Source: Desmodus rotundus (taxonomy: Eukaryota; Chordata; Mammalia; Chiroptera; Phyllostomidae). From it: a DNA stretch of 64,000 nt. The stretch spans positions 107,735,951-107,799,950 of the forward strand of contig NC_071389.1 of NCBI RefSeq assembly GCF_022682495.2, read 5' to 3'. Position numbers and translations under genes: made by a program. This document shows, in pieces, positions 1 to 12,730 of the stretch (its first letter is position 1; each line of letters begins with the position of its first letter). A model generated the notes under the pieces. It ran no database searches, had not been told where the DNA came from, and saw only the letters and a program-made list of their open reading frames with translations.

Positions 1-740
1 GACTTTCCAAAGAAAGAATTTTTAGATATTATTTTATAATAATTGATCATTTCAATATTTTTAAACTACCTGTAGGAATATAAAACAACTTTATTAATTT
101 AAGATATTTTAGAACATCTTTATACTCAAAAATTACTATGTAAATTGGATTATTATATTCCATCAAGTATAAGGAGCCATTGATTATAAGGTACACTGCT
201 ATTTTATGTAATACTAAGAAAACAGTCTTCTTATCATTTCAAATTTTTATTTTATACACATCATAAGAGCTTTTTTAGACTTATTTAGATCTATTTTCTT
301 TAAATTATATACGCTCTTGGCCTACATAAAAAGGAAAATAAAAGCAAACTTAGCACCTATTTATGATAAAAACTGAGCAAAGTGGGAATAGACAAATCAT
401 ACCTCAATATAATAAAAGCCATATATGACAAACCCACAGCCAATCTCATAGTCAATGGGCAAAACCTAAAAGTGTTTCCCAGAAGATCAGAAACAAGACA
501 GGGATGTCCACTTCCACTGCTCCTATTCAACATAGTACTGGGAGTGCTAGCCGCAGCAATCAGACAAGATGAAGCAATAAAAGGCATCCAAATTGGAAAG
601 GAAGAAATAAAACTGTCATTATTTGCAGATGATATGATACTGTATATAAAGAACCCTACAGATTCTACCAAAAAAACTACTAGAATTGATAAATTCAGTA
701 AAGTAGCAGGATACAAAATTAATAATCAGAAATTGATGGC

Positions 741-947
741 ATTTTTTCAAAGATTTTATTTATTTATTTTATAGAGAGGGGAAGGGAGGGACAAAGAGAA
801 GGAGAGAAACATCAATGTGTGCCTCTCCCACGCCACCTATTGGGGACCAGGCCTGCAACCCAGGCATATGTCCCAACTGAGAATCAAACCAGCCACTCTT
901 TGGCTCATAGGTCCGTGCTCAATCCACTGAGCTACACCAGCCAGGGC
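741..947 (-). mobile_element. Ves SINE in L1
   Basis: Reverse-strand Ves: A-tail side first (tttatttatttatttta), then gagagagggg-type purines, and the tRNA-like head ending in ccagccagggc. Sits within L1 ORF2 sequence. Confidence 0.9.
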
Positions 948-1042
948 TTCAGGGCAGAGATTTTTATACACCAATAATGAACTATCAGAAAAAAATACCC
1001 TAAGAAAACCATCCCATTTACAATTGTATTTTTTTTAAAGGG

Positions 1043-1279
1043 GTCTTGACTGGTGTGGCTCAGTGGGTTTGGCATTACCCCACAAAAAGAAAGGTCTACT
1101 GTTCAATTCCCAGTCAGGGTACATGCCTGGGATGCAGGCCAGATTCCTGATTGGGTGAGAGGGAGAGGCAACCCATCGATCCATGTTTCTCTTGCACATC
1201 GATGTTTCTCTCTCTCTCTTTCTTTCTCCCTGGCTTCCCCTCCCTGTAAAAATAAATAAAGTCTTTTTTAAAAAAAGAA
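1043..1279 (+). mobile_element. Ves SINE in L1
   Basis: Head tgactggtgtggctcagtgg, body with cagtcagggtacatgcctgg, pyrimidine tract, then an AAATAAATAAAG-type tail. Confidence 0.92.
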
Positions 1280-1436
1280 AAATGAGGTACCTAGGAATAA
1301 ATTTAACCAAGGGAGTGAAAGGCCTATACTCAGAAAATTGCAAGATACTGAAGAAAGAAATTGAGGATACAAATAAGTGGAAGCATATACCATGTTCATG
1401 AATAGGAATAATTAACAACATTAAAATATCCATACC

Positions 1437-1675
1437 ACCCTGGTTGGTGTGGCTCAGTTGGTTGGAGCATCATCCTGTAAACCAAGGGGTTGTGGATTTG
1501 ATCTCCAGTCAGGGTTGTGGGGTTCAATCTCCTTGGTCAGAGCATGTATAGGATGCAACCAGTCAATGTTTCTCATGTTGATGTCTCTCTCTTTCTCTCT
1601 CCCCCTTTCTCTATCTCTAAAAGCAACAATAAAAAATGTCCTTGGCTTAGGATTTAAAAAATAATAATAAATAAT
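1437..1675 (+). mobile_element. Ves SINE in L1
   Basis: Head ccctggttggtgtggctcag; the middle is diverged and holds a repeated cagtcagggt/gttcaatctcc segment. A-rich tail. Confidence 0.85.
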
Positions 1676-2116
1676 GAAAATAAAATGTCTATACTGTCCA
1701 AAGCAATTTATAGATTTAATGCAATTCCTATCAAAACACCAATGGCATATTTACAGAACTAGAACTAATAATCCAAAAATTTATATGGAACCATGAAAGA
1801 CCTGAATGGCCTCAGCAATCTTGAGAAAGAAGAACAAAGTTAATGGTATCACACTACCTGATATCAAACTATACTACAAGGCCATAGTAATCAAAGCAGC
1901 CTGGTACTAGCATAAGAACAGGCATATAGATCAATGGAACAGAATAGAGAGCCAAGAAATAAGCCCATATTTATATGGTCAATTAATATTTGACAAAGGA
2001 GGCAAGAACATACAAAGGGATAAATACAGTCTATTCAATAAATGGTATTGGGGAAATTGAACAGATATGTGCAAAAAATTGAAACTAGACCACCTTCTTA
2101 TACCATACACAAGAAA

Positions 2117-2240
2117 AAACTCTTATGGGTTTGATCCCCAGTCAGGGCACATACAAGAATCAACTAATAAATGCATAAATAAGTGAAACAACAAAATGTT
2201 TCTCTTTCTCTCTCAAATCAATTAAAAATATTTTAATGGA
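2117..2240 (+). mobile_element. Truncated Ves-family SINE in L1
   Basis: Starts within the body (tttgatccccagtcagggca) and has the variant 3' half with aaatgcataaataagtg, a short pyrimidine tract and an A-rich tail. Confidence 0.75.
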
Positions 2241-3530
2241 TTAAATACTTACATGTAAGACTCAAAACCATAAAACTCCTAGAAGAAAACACAGGCAGTA
2301 AAATCTCAGATATTTCTCACAGCAGTATTTTTTCCAGTATATCTCCTCAGGCATTGGAAACAAAAGACAAAAAAACCCAAATGGGTTTACATCAAACTAA
2401 AAAGTTTTTGCACAGCGAAGGAAACCATCAACAAAATGAAAAGTCAGTCTACTGAATGGGGGAACATATTTTCCAGTGATATATCTGATAAGGGGTTAAT
2501 ATCCAAAATTTGTAAAGAACTCAGACAATGTAACACTCCAATTAAAACAATCCAATTAAAGAGTGGGCAGGAGACCTGAATAGACACTTCTCCAAGGAAG
2601 AAATACAAGTAGCCAATAGACATATGAAAAGTTACTCAACATCAATAATCATCAGAAAAATTCAAGTTAAAACCACACTGAGATACCACCTCATGCCCAT
2701 CAGAATGGTGTCATCAATAAATCAACAAACAACAAGTGTTGGCAAGGATGTGGAGAAAAGGGAACCCTCATGCATTGTTGGTGGGAGTGCAGACTGGTGC
2801 AACCACTGTAGAAAACAATATGGAGGTTCCTCAAGAAATTTAAAGTGGAATGGCCTTATGATCTGGAGATTCCACTTGGAATATATCTGAAGAAACCAAG
2901 AACACTAGTTCAAAAGAATATATGCACCCCTATGTTCATTGCAGTGTTAATTACAATAGCCAAGATTTGGAAGCAGCCCAAGTACCCATCAATAAATGAA
3001 TGGATAAAACAGCTGTGGTACATTTACACATTGGAATACTACTCAGCCATAAAAAAAGAAAGAAATCCTACCTTTTGTGACAGCATGGATTGACCTGGAC
3101 AATATTATGTTCGGTGAAATAAGCCAGTCAGAGAAAGACAAATACCGTATGATTTCACTTGTACATGGAATCTAATAGACAAAATAAACTAACAAACAAC
3201 ATAGAAACAGACTCATAAATACAGAGAACAGACTGACAGCTGTCAGAAGGGAGGAGGGTTGTGGGGCTGGATGAAAAAGGTGAAGGGATTAAGCAAAAAA
3301 TAATTCATAGACACATATGGTGATTATTAGAAGGAAATGAGGTAGGGGAGGTAGAAGAGAGTAAAAGTGATAAATGGTGATAGAAAGAAGCTTTATTTGG
3401 GTGGTGAGCACATAATACAAAATACAGATGGTGTGTTATAGAATTGTACTCTTGAAACATAATTCTATTAACCAATATAACCCAAATAAATTCGATAAAA
3501 ATCTGAAAATAAATAGAAACAAAAAATTGA

Positions 3531-4250
3531 ACTGACTTATGACCCATTGATTGTACTTCTGGGAGTATATCCAAACAAACCTGAAACAATAATTCAAGAG
3601 AATATATGACCCCTATGTTCATTGTAGCATTATTTATAATAGCCAAGATATGGAAGGTAGGGAACATATGGAAGCAGCCCAAGTGCCTATCAGTAATGAC
3701 GAGATATAGAAGCTGTGATACATATACACATGGAATACTACTCACCATAAAAAGAAAGGAAGGAAAGAAGGAAGAAAGATGAAATCTTACCTTTTGCAAC
3801 ACTATGGATGGACCTAGAGGGTATTATACTAAATGAAATAAGTCAGACAGAGAAAGACAAATAGCACATGATTTCGCTTGTACATGGGATCTAATGAACA
3901 AAACAAAAACAGACTCATAGATACAGAGGACAGACTGACAGCTGTCAGAGGGAAATGGAGTTGGAAGGGCTGGGTGAAAAAGGTGAAGTGATTAAGCAGT
4001 GCAAATTGGTAGTTACACAATAGTCACAGAGAAACAGATCACAAAACAAGGAACATAGTCGATAACAACAAGATAAATATGGATGGGGCCGGGTGGGTAC
4101 TTGAGGCAGTGGGGAGACCACTGTGTAAAATACATGATTTTCTAATGACTTTACATCCGAAACTGACACAGAGTAATATTGAATATAAAATGTAATTGAA
4201 AATTAAAAAATTAATTAAAAAACTAATAAAAATAATAAAAGACCATTTAA
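3531..4250 (+). mobile_element. Second L1 3' end, adjacent to the first
   Basis: Repeats the end of ORF2 and the 3' UTR a second time (tatgttcattgtagcatta, then the ctgacagctgtcaga-type G-rich UTR) and ends in an A-rich tail. It is an independent, 5'-truncated insertion next to the previous L1. Confidence 0.82.
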
Positions 4251-4762
4251 AAAAGAAAAGAAAAACTATGATTATTCAGACCTTAGGATATTGCAAATTT
4301 TTTTCTAATAAATGAAAGGAGTCTGTCACGGCAAGGAAAACAACTGACAGTATTTGTTGCCAAAGACAAAATTCAAACTTTGAAGCAAAAATTGGAATTT
4401 TAGAAAATTCGTATCCACCTGTATGAACTTGACAACTTTTAAAGACTTTTCATAAGATAAATGTTGATTTTAATTAATATGTCTTATATAATGAAATGTG
4501 TCACTATTAGAATATCTGCATAATTCAATAAATCAACATTTTCCATATAAAAATCAAAGCTTTAATCTGTTTGGTAATAATCTCTCATTAGGATATTTAT
4601 GGAAAATTTAATACCTTAAAACATTAAAAAAAGCAAAATTAATTGGTTAATTTTTCTTACATTTCTTCACTTTTAGAGCCCAAGTCTTCTGTCTTAGAGT
4701 TGTGCATGTCTGTGGTTTTTCCAACGAGCACTTAAAAAACTCTGGGAATTTAGATTTGGATT

Positions 4763-4989
4763 TTTTAAAAAAGATTTTATACATTAATTTTTAGAGAGAG
4801 GGGAAGGGAGGGAGAAAGAGAGGAAGAGAAACATCGATGTGTGAGAGAAACTGCCATGGGTTGTCTCTTGCATGTGCCTCAACAGGGACGGAACCCACAA
4901 CCCAGACGTTTGGCCTGACTGGGACTCAGACTGGCGACCATTCAATCCATGGGAGGATGCCCAACCAACTGAGCCACACCGGGCAGGGC
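4763..4989 (-). mobile_element. Ves SINE
   Basis: Reverse Ves with A-tail side at about 4768, a purine tract, and tRNA-like head complement ending gagccacaccgggcagggct. Confidence 0.9.
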
Positions 4990-5289
4990 TAGATTTAGAT
5001 TTTTAAAAGGAATTTTTTTCTCTGCCTTTTTAATTTGATCTCCCAACCAATAAATCAACAAATATTTTTCTTGAAAAGCGTATAAATTACCTCCTTAAAA
5101 CTAAGAAAATGTATATCTGTCAAACTAAACAAAATTTTAAAGTCAAAATGAAAATAGTATAATCATTAGGCAAGTGACTAGGGGGTAGATGGGGAGTTTC
5201 TATCATTGAAGGGAAAGTGTTCGGTGCCAGAACTGATACTATTACACATATATACCCTCAACTTTCAGGACCAGCTTAGCTTTCAATGG

Positions 5290-5398
5290 TTGGCTTTTAA
5301 TTTATAGATAGGAAGAAAAGAAGAAAGAGAAAGAAAAAGAAAAAAGAAAGGGAGAAAGAAATGAAGAAAGGAAAAAAGAGCGAAGACTCACGGCCCTT
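5290..5398. repeat. GA-rich low-complexity tract
   Basis: About 100 bases of irregular gaaa/gga repeats, purine-only on the + strand. Confidence 0.85.
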
Positions 5399-5424
5399 TG
5401 TTTTTCTTTTTTTACTTTGAAATT

Positions 5425-5765
5425 AAGTTTTATTTGAAATAAGCCAGTTGGTGAAAAACAAATACCATATAATCTCACTTATAAGAGGAATCTAATGAAC
5501 AAAATAAACTAACAAGCAAAATAGAACCAGGGGTATGGAAACAGGGAACAGACTGACAGCTGCCAGAAGGGAGGTGGAGGGGATGATGGTGGAAAGAAGG
5601 GGAAGGGATTAGTCAAAGAACATGTATGAATGACCCATGGGCATGGACAACACTGTGGGGATGGACTGTGGGAGCAGGGGGTGGGTTGGAGGAAGGAGGG
5701 CAAAAGGAGAAAAAGTGGGACACCTGTAGTAGAATAACAATTAAAAAATAAAAAGTAAAAGCTAA
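5425..5765 (+). mobile_element. L1 3' end fragment
   Basis: Starts at the ORF2 end (gaaataagccagttggtgaa), then the 3' UTR with ctgacagctgccagaaggga and an A-rich tail near 5740-5760. Confidence 0.82.
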
Positions 5766-5837
5766 AATGTTATACACTCTTTTAAAACATGAAAATTCAA
5801 AACTTATTAGGCAAGACAATCACACAAAGTTGTTTGC

Positions 5838-6970
5838 AGCAGTAATTAACGAAGTGGTAACATTTTTAACAGTGTGAAATGTCACAGAATTCAAATTACA
5901 ACTTGGATCTTCTTCAATGATCGAGTGTTTTATCCCTCACAATGAGGTCTGGTCAGTTTTAAGATAAAATTCCTCCTCTGGATATTCTATTCTCAATCAA
6001 GTCCTTCTTCATCACTGCAGCATGATAGGATAGCTGGCTATGATGGTGATACCACAATGGTTGTTCAAGTCTTCGGCCATCTTTATGTAGCTATTCATGC
6101 CCCAGCCTGTGACCCAGCTGTTCTTGACAAACCAATATTTATTGTTATCTCATCTGCTCCTTCAAAGTCAAAGCCACCCACCAGAATGCCATGATCCAGG
6201 TGTTCGCTGCTACAGTCTGGATCCTAATAAATGCCTTCTTTATAGAATTAGAAGGTATCCTGGGCTGCATCTATACGAACAGAGATGGATCCAGTAACTG
6301 CCACTGCCTTCTCCCACTTATAAGTGTTATAGGTGTCCACAAAGCCAATGACACTGGCAGCAGAATATTCAGGCTCATATTTGCAAGATTCAACCTTTGC
6401 ATAATACTAGGATTCTTCTGAGTCCAGGCCTCGTTGTCCATTATGGAAGGCATAATCTTTATAGCCACCATCGCAGCCCTCCTTGTCTTGAGACTGAGAG
6501 CAGACCACTAGGTTCTGCCCACCTAGTGGAATAAGTGTGCACATTTTCCAGAACGTCTGTCCTTCCAGGGAACCAGTTGCACTAAAAGTCCAACAAAAAT
6601 CACACAGCCCTGATCCTTCACAGAAGTTACATAGTCTTTCTCTCTTCAGTCCAGAAATGAGGGGCTCTGTGCAAGGCAAGTTTCCCAGAATACATTCCCC
6701 TTCTTGTGCTTCTGATTTTGAAGGCCAGTCTAAAATCTTCATTGACCATGTCACCAAAGGCATTCATTGCCATGGTGAAGCTGTTTCCTTCAGCCGTATT
6801 TCTGACTGTGCAGTTCAGTCACTTCCATATTCTCTCCCAGTGCTCTCCTCTATACTTCTTCATTCGCTCCACATTGTTCCCTGTGTGTTGCTGCCCACTG
6901 GTGTATCATTGTGCATCTAAACTTCCATCAACTTTCGGGCAGTCAAAAAGAGTGAAGGGTTCATGTTTCA
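5838..6970 (-). pseudogene. CTSL: Processed pseudogene of cathepsin L
   Basis: On the minus strand an intronless, broken copy of a lysosomal papain-family protease runs from a start-like MNPSLFL at 6962-6964 (reading down) to a stop at 6012-6014. Recognisable pieces are FCWTFSATGSLEGQ around the catalytic Cys, CSQSQDKEGCDGGYKDYAF, GLDSEES, and [16 protein letters not shown] around the active-site Asn. The frame is interrupted by stops (one a few codons after the start) and by frameshifts, and the central region is degraded. Downstream, about 5838-6010 resembles a CTSL 3' UTR. Lack of introns and the UTR match point to a retrocopy. The 5' boundary is uncertain, perhaps up to 7080. Not functional. 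Confidence 0.88.
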
Positions 6971-7449
6971 ACAACTTGCAGCAGGCACAGCTGCAGAGAT
7001 GCAGTCAGCTGCTGTGGGTCCATGAGGGTCTGAGGCCCACCACTACATTTTTGAAGTCTTAACACCTCAGCTTAGATTTGAAAACTCAGCCTAAGTTTGT
7101 TCACAGTCCCTTTCCCTTGTTATCAAAGGGACAGAAATGGCATTAGCTTCAGAAAGGGAATGGAACTGATAAGATGAACATTCTATGCTTTTTTATGCAC
7201 CACTCTGTTAAATATCCAGAAATAGCCTGTGTTTACTATCAATCTTCTGTTGTTCTTCAAGTAAACACTGTACCCCAATTTAAAAAGTAAACTTCTGATC
7301 TATTTCACTAAAGCCATGGAAGATGAGTGTGTGTATGGGGGAAAATATCTGTGTGGCTTTATAACTATGCAAAATCAGTGTAGTAAATTTGTTATGTGAA
7401 GGTAATTGGTTGCAGTGTTTTTGAAAATTTACTTGTCATTTTAACTTTT

Positions 7450-7640
7450 TTTAAAATTTAATTTAATTTTATTTATTTATTTTTTTAATTTTAATTTTGT
7501 ATTGTTATTCAATTACAGTCGTGTGCCTTTTCTCCCCATCCCTCCACCCCACCCCAGCTGAACCCCCCTCCCTCCCCCACCTCCACCCTTCCCCTTGATT
7601 TTGTCCATGTGTCCTTTATAGCATTTCAACTCTTAAAATG
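7450..7640 (-). mobile_element. L1 3' UTR fragment
   Basis: Reverse complement of the same L1 3' end seen at 29.7-29.9 kb: T-rich tail, attgttattcaattacagt, C-rich UTR, then gtccatgtgtcctttata. Confidence 0.85.
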
Positions 7641-8039
7641 GCGTTTTTTGCCACTCACAATTCATTAGTCATTTTGACTTTCATGCCCATATTTATTAGT
7701 TGAGAATTTTAAATCCCCCAAATATTCCAAGTCCAAAATACAAGTAAATGTCATCAAAGAATTTAAACATTTCAGAGGGAGTCCCTGATGACTTCGAGTT
7801 CAAATTTCACTTCGTAGAAGAGCATGTTGGGTATTAACAGAAGTAAAAACACACAATACTGAAAACATTCTGGTTGATACTAACTAATAATCATTACTAA
7901 TAATTCTTTTTCTGGAAGAAATTCCAGACAGCTTTTCTTCAGCTTAACTCACGGCTAATTTAGTTGGTGAAACAATGTTGCAAAATTCATTCATCCAGCA
8001 GCCATTTATTGAAAACCTACTGTATATGAGCTGTGTGCT

Positions 8040-8525
8040 CTACAACACCATAGCCACCAGCCACACTACTGAGCACTTGAAAGATGGCTAGTGTGATTGA
8101 GCATTTAATTTTTTTAATTTTAGTAAGTTTAAAGTTAAGAAATGATACTCAATTCAGTTATTGGAAAACTTTTAAGTATGTTTGGAACAACTTGGGAGTG
8201 CAAATCTACTTTTTAACCCTAATTATATGAAGTGCAAGTACAGTTCAAGTATTTACAATAGAAACAGCACTTTTTCCAAATTGAGAGGTACTATAAGTGT
8301 AAAATATGCACTAGCTTTTGAAGATTCAGTGCAAAAATCACTGAAATATCTAATTAATATACTGATTACATACTGAAGTGATCATATTTTTATATTTGGG
8401 GTTAAATAAAATATCTTATTAAAATTAATTTTACCTGTTTCTTTTCATCTTTTACACATGTGGCTACTGAAAAATTTTAAATAACGTATGTGGCTTGCAT
8501 TATATTGCTATTGGACAGCTCTGTG
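8040..8525 (+). mobile_element. Old hAT-type DNA transposon (MER58-like)
   Basis: Begins near catagccaccagccacacta, with gagcacttgaaagatggcta, and ends ctattggacagctctgtgct. The same family appears at 33537-33664 and 45512-45665. The family name is from memory. Confidence 0.6.
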
Positions 8526-8955
8526 CTAGAGACCAAAGATAGAGTCACAAATGATTTTGTCTATTCCTTGACCTCAACAAGCCTATGACTTCAATTTTGA
8601 TTAGTCTGAGCTATTTGTTCTCACCATCTTCTTTAACTGTCCGTTACCCTGCACAGCCCAACCAGCACACAAATACTCATATGTGCTACTGAGCCTAAAG
8701 ATTGATGTATGATGAATCAACACAAATGCATTCATCTTACTAAAAAAAAAATCAATCCAAAGGAAATTTTATACTGATGCTAAAATAAAAACTTTTTTTA
8801 CAAATTATTACTAACAAATTCTCATTGTTCTTTATTTTAACACATTCCAACTTTCATCCTTTCATAGAATTTAATGATATCCTGCTTGACCCAAGTTCCA
8901 TACATTTCTGGACTTATTTATTAAGATTTGAATGTAGTCTAAGGAAAAGGGAGTT

Positions 8956-9487
8956 TATTAGTTATCTATTACTGCTGAACAGATTACCCAAATATTTAGC
9001 AGCTTAAAACAAGGTGCAGTTGTTATACCACAGTTCCTCAGGGTCAGGAATCTGGGTGTGGCTTAAGTGAATTCATCTGGCCCAGACGCACCCGCAGATG
9101 TCAATTAAAGCCAGGTCTGCAGGACCCACCGGGAGGATCACCTTCTAAACTCTCATTCTGTGGCTGTTGTCAGGCCTTATGTCCTCACTGGCTGTTGGTC
9201 AGAGCCATTTTTTTGTCAAATGGGTCTCCTCATGAGAAAGCTCACAATATGGCATTGGACTTCCCTCGGAGCAAGTGAATGAGAGGGGATAGAGGGTAAG
9301 CAAGGTAAAAGCCTTCATCTTTCTGTAACCTAACCTCAGAAATGTCATCCTGTCACTTTTGCCATTTTTGTGTGTGTTGGAATTGATTCATCAGATCCAG
9401 CCTATAGTAAGGAGAGGTAATTACACAAGGGCATGGATACTAGGAGGTGGGGATCCTTGGGACCATTTTAAAGGCTGCCTACCACAG
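8956..9487 (-). mobile_element. MaLR-type solo LTR (MLT1-like)
   Basis: On the minus strand it starts TGTGGTAGGCAGCC (end at 9487) and ends with TAACTAATA (8956), with the aagctgctaaatatttgggt-type 3' end typical of mammalian-wide MaLR LTRs. No internal region remains. Confidence 0.65.
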
Positions 9488-9789
9488 GGAACAAACTAGT
9501 CATGAACCATTTCACCTTTAACCAAAATCAGGTAATGAGCCCTTAAATAATAAGACTGATTGAAGCAAAGAAAGTCTTTAGTTAAAGCAACTCTTTTTAA
9601 ATGGCTAAGCATAAATCTGGAGATATAATCAAATGTCTTGATACCCATGTATGTATATAGTGTAATACTAACCGAAGACATTTGGTTATTGTTTGCTGGA
9701 GTGCTGGGACTTTTAGGATTATGTTTATAGTTTTTGAGGAAGAAATACATGAAATGTGGTCCATTTCTAAAATCATAATTGTGACATTA

Positions 9790-9970
9790 AAATTCTCTGA
9801 AACTTGGGAGGTGGAAGAGGGCAAAGGGGGAATTAATGGGGACGGAAGGAGACTTGACTTTGGGTGGTGAGCTCTTGATGCAGGGGAGTGCAGACAATGT
9901 GCTATAGGACTGTACACGTGAAACCTGTACTGTATTATTACCCAGTGTCACTCAATAAATTCCACTTAGA
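9790..9970 (+). mobile_element. LINE 3' end fragment
   Basis: G-rich stretch with gggtggtgagctcttgatgc and gtacacgtgaaacctgtact, then an aataaattcca end, as in L1 3' UTRs of older subfamilies. Confidence 0.55.
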
Positions 9971-11340
9971 GATTCTCTGAAACTTGTATTTCTTAGTACC
10001 CATAGCCGGAAGTGCTCAGGAATAGTTTTGTTCTTGGCAAGTGATGGCTAGTCACCCTTCAAGACTTTCCCTTATAACTGTCAAGGTTTAAGCCTTCCTA
10101 CTGTTTTTTCTTAGAATGAAAACGTGCTGCTCTGAGAATGACACCCAATTCCCATTTCAAAGTAAAGCCCTTATATAAAATCAATGCCCTTCCTTTTGTT
10201 TAACTAACTCATCTCTCATTATACCCCAGGAGGAGTTTTCCATGATGACCTGACTCCTCCGCTGATCTCTCCCTATGGGGCTGTCACATAGCAGTCATCT
10301 TGATTGATAGTAGAGCCTTTATATTTCTCTCTGTCAAAACACATTTGACCTTCTCCTTCCTTTAAAAGTCTGCTGAGGCTCACTCTCCAGATTAACCCCA
10401 GCAGATTGTTCTTCACACAAATCTAGTTAGACTTGACTAAGGTGCAGACCAGGGAGGGGTTGAGAGTTGCTGTTAGTTTGCTGTATTAAAATTTAAGATT
10501 TCATAGGTAAAAGATTTTGAAGAAGTGATCATAGAAATAAACTAGTAAATTGTGAAAAAAAGGTTGGTAGTAGCTAAGAGGAATATATAGTGTACTAGAT
10601 TTTAATTTTTAAAAAATGGCTTGAAGATGTAATGGGCTAAATAAAGACTGGCCTGTGTGAATTATTGTGGCAGGTTCTCATCACCTGATGCCAAATCTAT
10701 GAACCATGATCTTAAATACACATCACAGCCAGCCTGAGCTTCTCTTAGATAAGTAAGCTTGCAAGTCTGGGAAAGTGCAAAAATAAGTTTTTACATGGCA
10801 AAAATTTAATGTCAAATTACAATGTTAATATTTGTCTACAGATCTTGTGATAGGTTTTGTAATCATTGTTAGAGTTTCGATATTTTATTTATCATTTGAA
10901 ACATTTGATATGTAAGAAAATCTTACATATTAAACTTATATTTTTATGTGGTAGGTATGTACACATATTTAACAAATTAAATTTATAATTAATATTTACT
11001 TTTTTAATCTACAAGTTTTGCTTCATTATGCACATGAACACTCCAAAAAGTTTGGTTCAACTTTATTAGGGATTTGAAGTGCTACAGAGGAATACATTTA
11101 CTAAATGTGTGACTTATAGTTTGAAATGTCTAAGAGAATTTGGTAAAAGTGTTAAATGTTTAGAGAGATTTAATAATAAAATTAAAATTAATAATTTAAA
11201 TTTATAAGGTCATTATTAATCAGTTACAAGTAAAAGTGAGTCTTTTAAATTTCTGGACAAATTATACTAGACTTATAAATAAAATAAGATGTGCAAGGTA
11301 AGCTCAAAAGCTTCAAAAAATTAAACCCTAAAATTTGCAA
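9971..11340. other. No recognisable feature
   Basis: AT-rich intergenic sequence without a convincing open frame, RNA gene or repeat that I can name. Confidence 0.6.
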
Positions 11341-11705
11341 TGATAACTGAATATTAACTAAAATAAAAAGAGCAGTAAAATGCCAACAACACGGATTGGT
11401 TACACAAATTGTGATTCATCCATATTATGGAATTTTTAACTATTAAGAATTACTTTGTAGAAAAATCAACATGGACATTTGATTTTTTGAAAACAAGCTA
11501 TGACCAAGCATATATAAAATGATCCTATTTTTCAATACTAATTTTTTAAAATCTACATGTATGTGTACATACATATATAGAGAAAAATCTGGATGGACTA
11601 TTATCAAATTGGTCATAATTACTAGTTGGTATTCATAGGTATTTGTGTATGACTCTGTACTTCCCAATTTTTTTTGTATTAAACATATATATTTTTATTT
11701 TATTT
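11341..11705 (+). mobile_element. Possible old LINE 3' end
   Basis: The order 'gattcatccatattatggaa ... atgatcctatttttc ... tctggatggactat' resembles ancient LINE 3' ends, but it is highly decayed. Confidence 0.4.
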
Positions 11706-11984
11706 AAAAGAGAAAAAAAGAGGTAATGTTGTGTAAGTAGCAATGAAGAGCTAGGAGGATACCCACATTCCAGGCTCCAGTATATATGGAACTGGGGGAA
11801 ATAAGTACACTTGAGAGGCATACAGGGAGGCAAAGCCAGGGCTCTAAGGCCCAGGGGTGCAGGTAATGTTTTGTAGAGACTTCGCCATACTGTCTGTCAG
11901 GACCCTGTGTATACCTGGCACGTGTTTCCATCAAAGTCCTGATAACACTTTGGTGTAAGTATTTATGTGACTGTCGAACCATAT

Positions 11985-12090
11985 TAGAATACACACCTCT
12001 TTGAATAAAGGAATCATCTTTCTCACCTATGCAATCCCAGTGCCTAGCACATAGAAAGCATTCAATAAGTGTTGGTTGAAAGAGGAAGTA
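11985..12090 (+). mobile_element. MIR/L2 3' end
   Basis: Contains cagtgcctagcacatagaaa followed by gcattcaataagtgttggtt, the conserved shared 3' end of MIR and L2. Confidence 0.75.
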
Positions 12091-12589
12091 AAGAACAACT
12101 ATTTCTTTTACTGCCTCTCCATTTGAAAAGGCCTGTTCTGATTTAAAGACATACTCCTCCTCTAAACAACAACAACAATAACTTGCTCCAATGTATCTCC
12201 TTACCAGATTGGCACAATGATTGAAATTCTGCTCACTCAAGCAGGCGCTTTTAATTAAAGCACCATCTCCAAAGACTCCATTCTTGAACTCTGTCCATCC
12301 TCCGGAGTGGCAAAATGATCATGAGTGATGGATTACAAGTATCATTGTATTGTACTCTCTACTTTTGTATATGTTTGAAAATCTCTATATTAAAAACTAT
12401 TTTAGAAACCTGTCAAAAATTCAACAAGTCATGCAACAAACACTTAGTGACTTATGACAGCATACCCTATGCTAGTCATTATGTTGAGGTCTAGAATACA
12501 AGTGAGAGTAAGAGTTAGGGGAGTGGGTGGGATGTGGGTCAGAGTGGGACGGCATACAGGACAATATACAGACATGAGACGTAAGAGGA

Positions 12590-12730
12590 CTGTTTGTGGT
12601 CCAGATGGCAGTGTAGGTAATCGTGGTACTCTCGTCCTCCCACAACCCCATCAAAATTACAACTAAACTACAGAACAACCATTATCACAACTGACTGAAA
12701 TCTAGCTGAACAGGAGTCCTGTAACTAAGG
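12590..12730 (+). mobile_element. L1-type 5' UTR fragment
   Basis: gatggcagtgtaggtaat, then cctcccacaaccccatcaaa and ctacagaacaaccat look like the start of a bat L1 5' UTR. The rest of an element is not attached. Confidence 0.5.

Larger units (their letters stand above)
357..3530 (+). mobile_element. L1 LINE, ORF2 reverse transcriptase to 3' end, with SINE insertions
   Basis: Begins inside ORF2: residues matching the L1 reverse transcriptase ([22 protein letters not shown], then the catalytic LFADDMILY box at about 627-650). It continues through the ORF2 C-terminal tail ([19 protein letters not shown], about 2935) to a G-rich 3' UTR near 3250. Stops and frameshifts break it. Ves SINEs interrupt it at 741-947, 1043-1279, 1437-1675 and 2117-2240, and the L1 resumes after each one, which dates the SINEs as younger. 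Confidence 0.9.

Noticed and set aside
382..774. Reverse-transcriptase frame with FADD box as a possible domesticated gene
   Set aside because: It is continuous with L1 sequence on both sides, is interrupted by SINEs, and its end runs into a Ves copy.
11704..12240. 178-residue minus-strand open frame
   Set aside because: No recognisable domain; it spans a MIR/L2 end and unrelated AT-rich DNA, so it is a chance frame.
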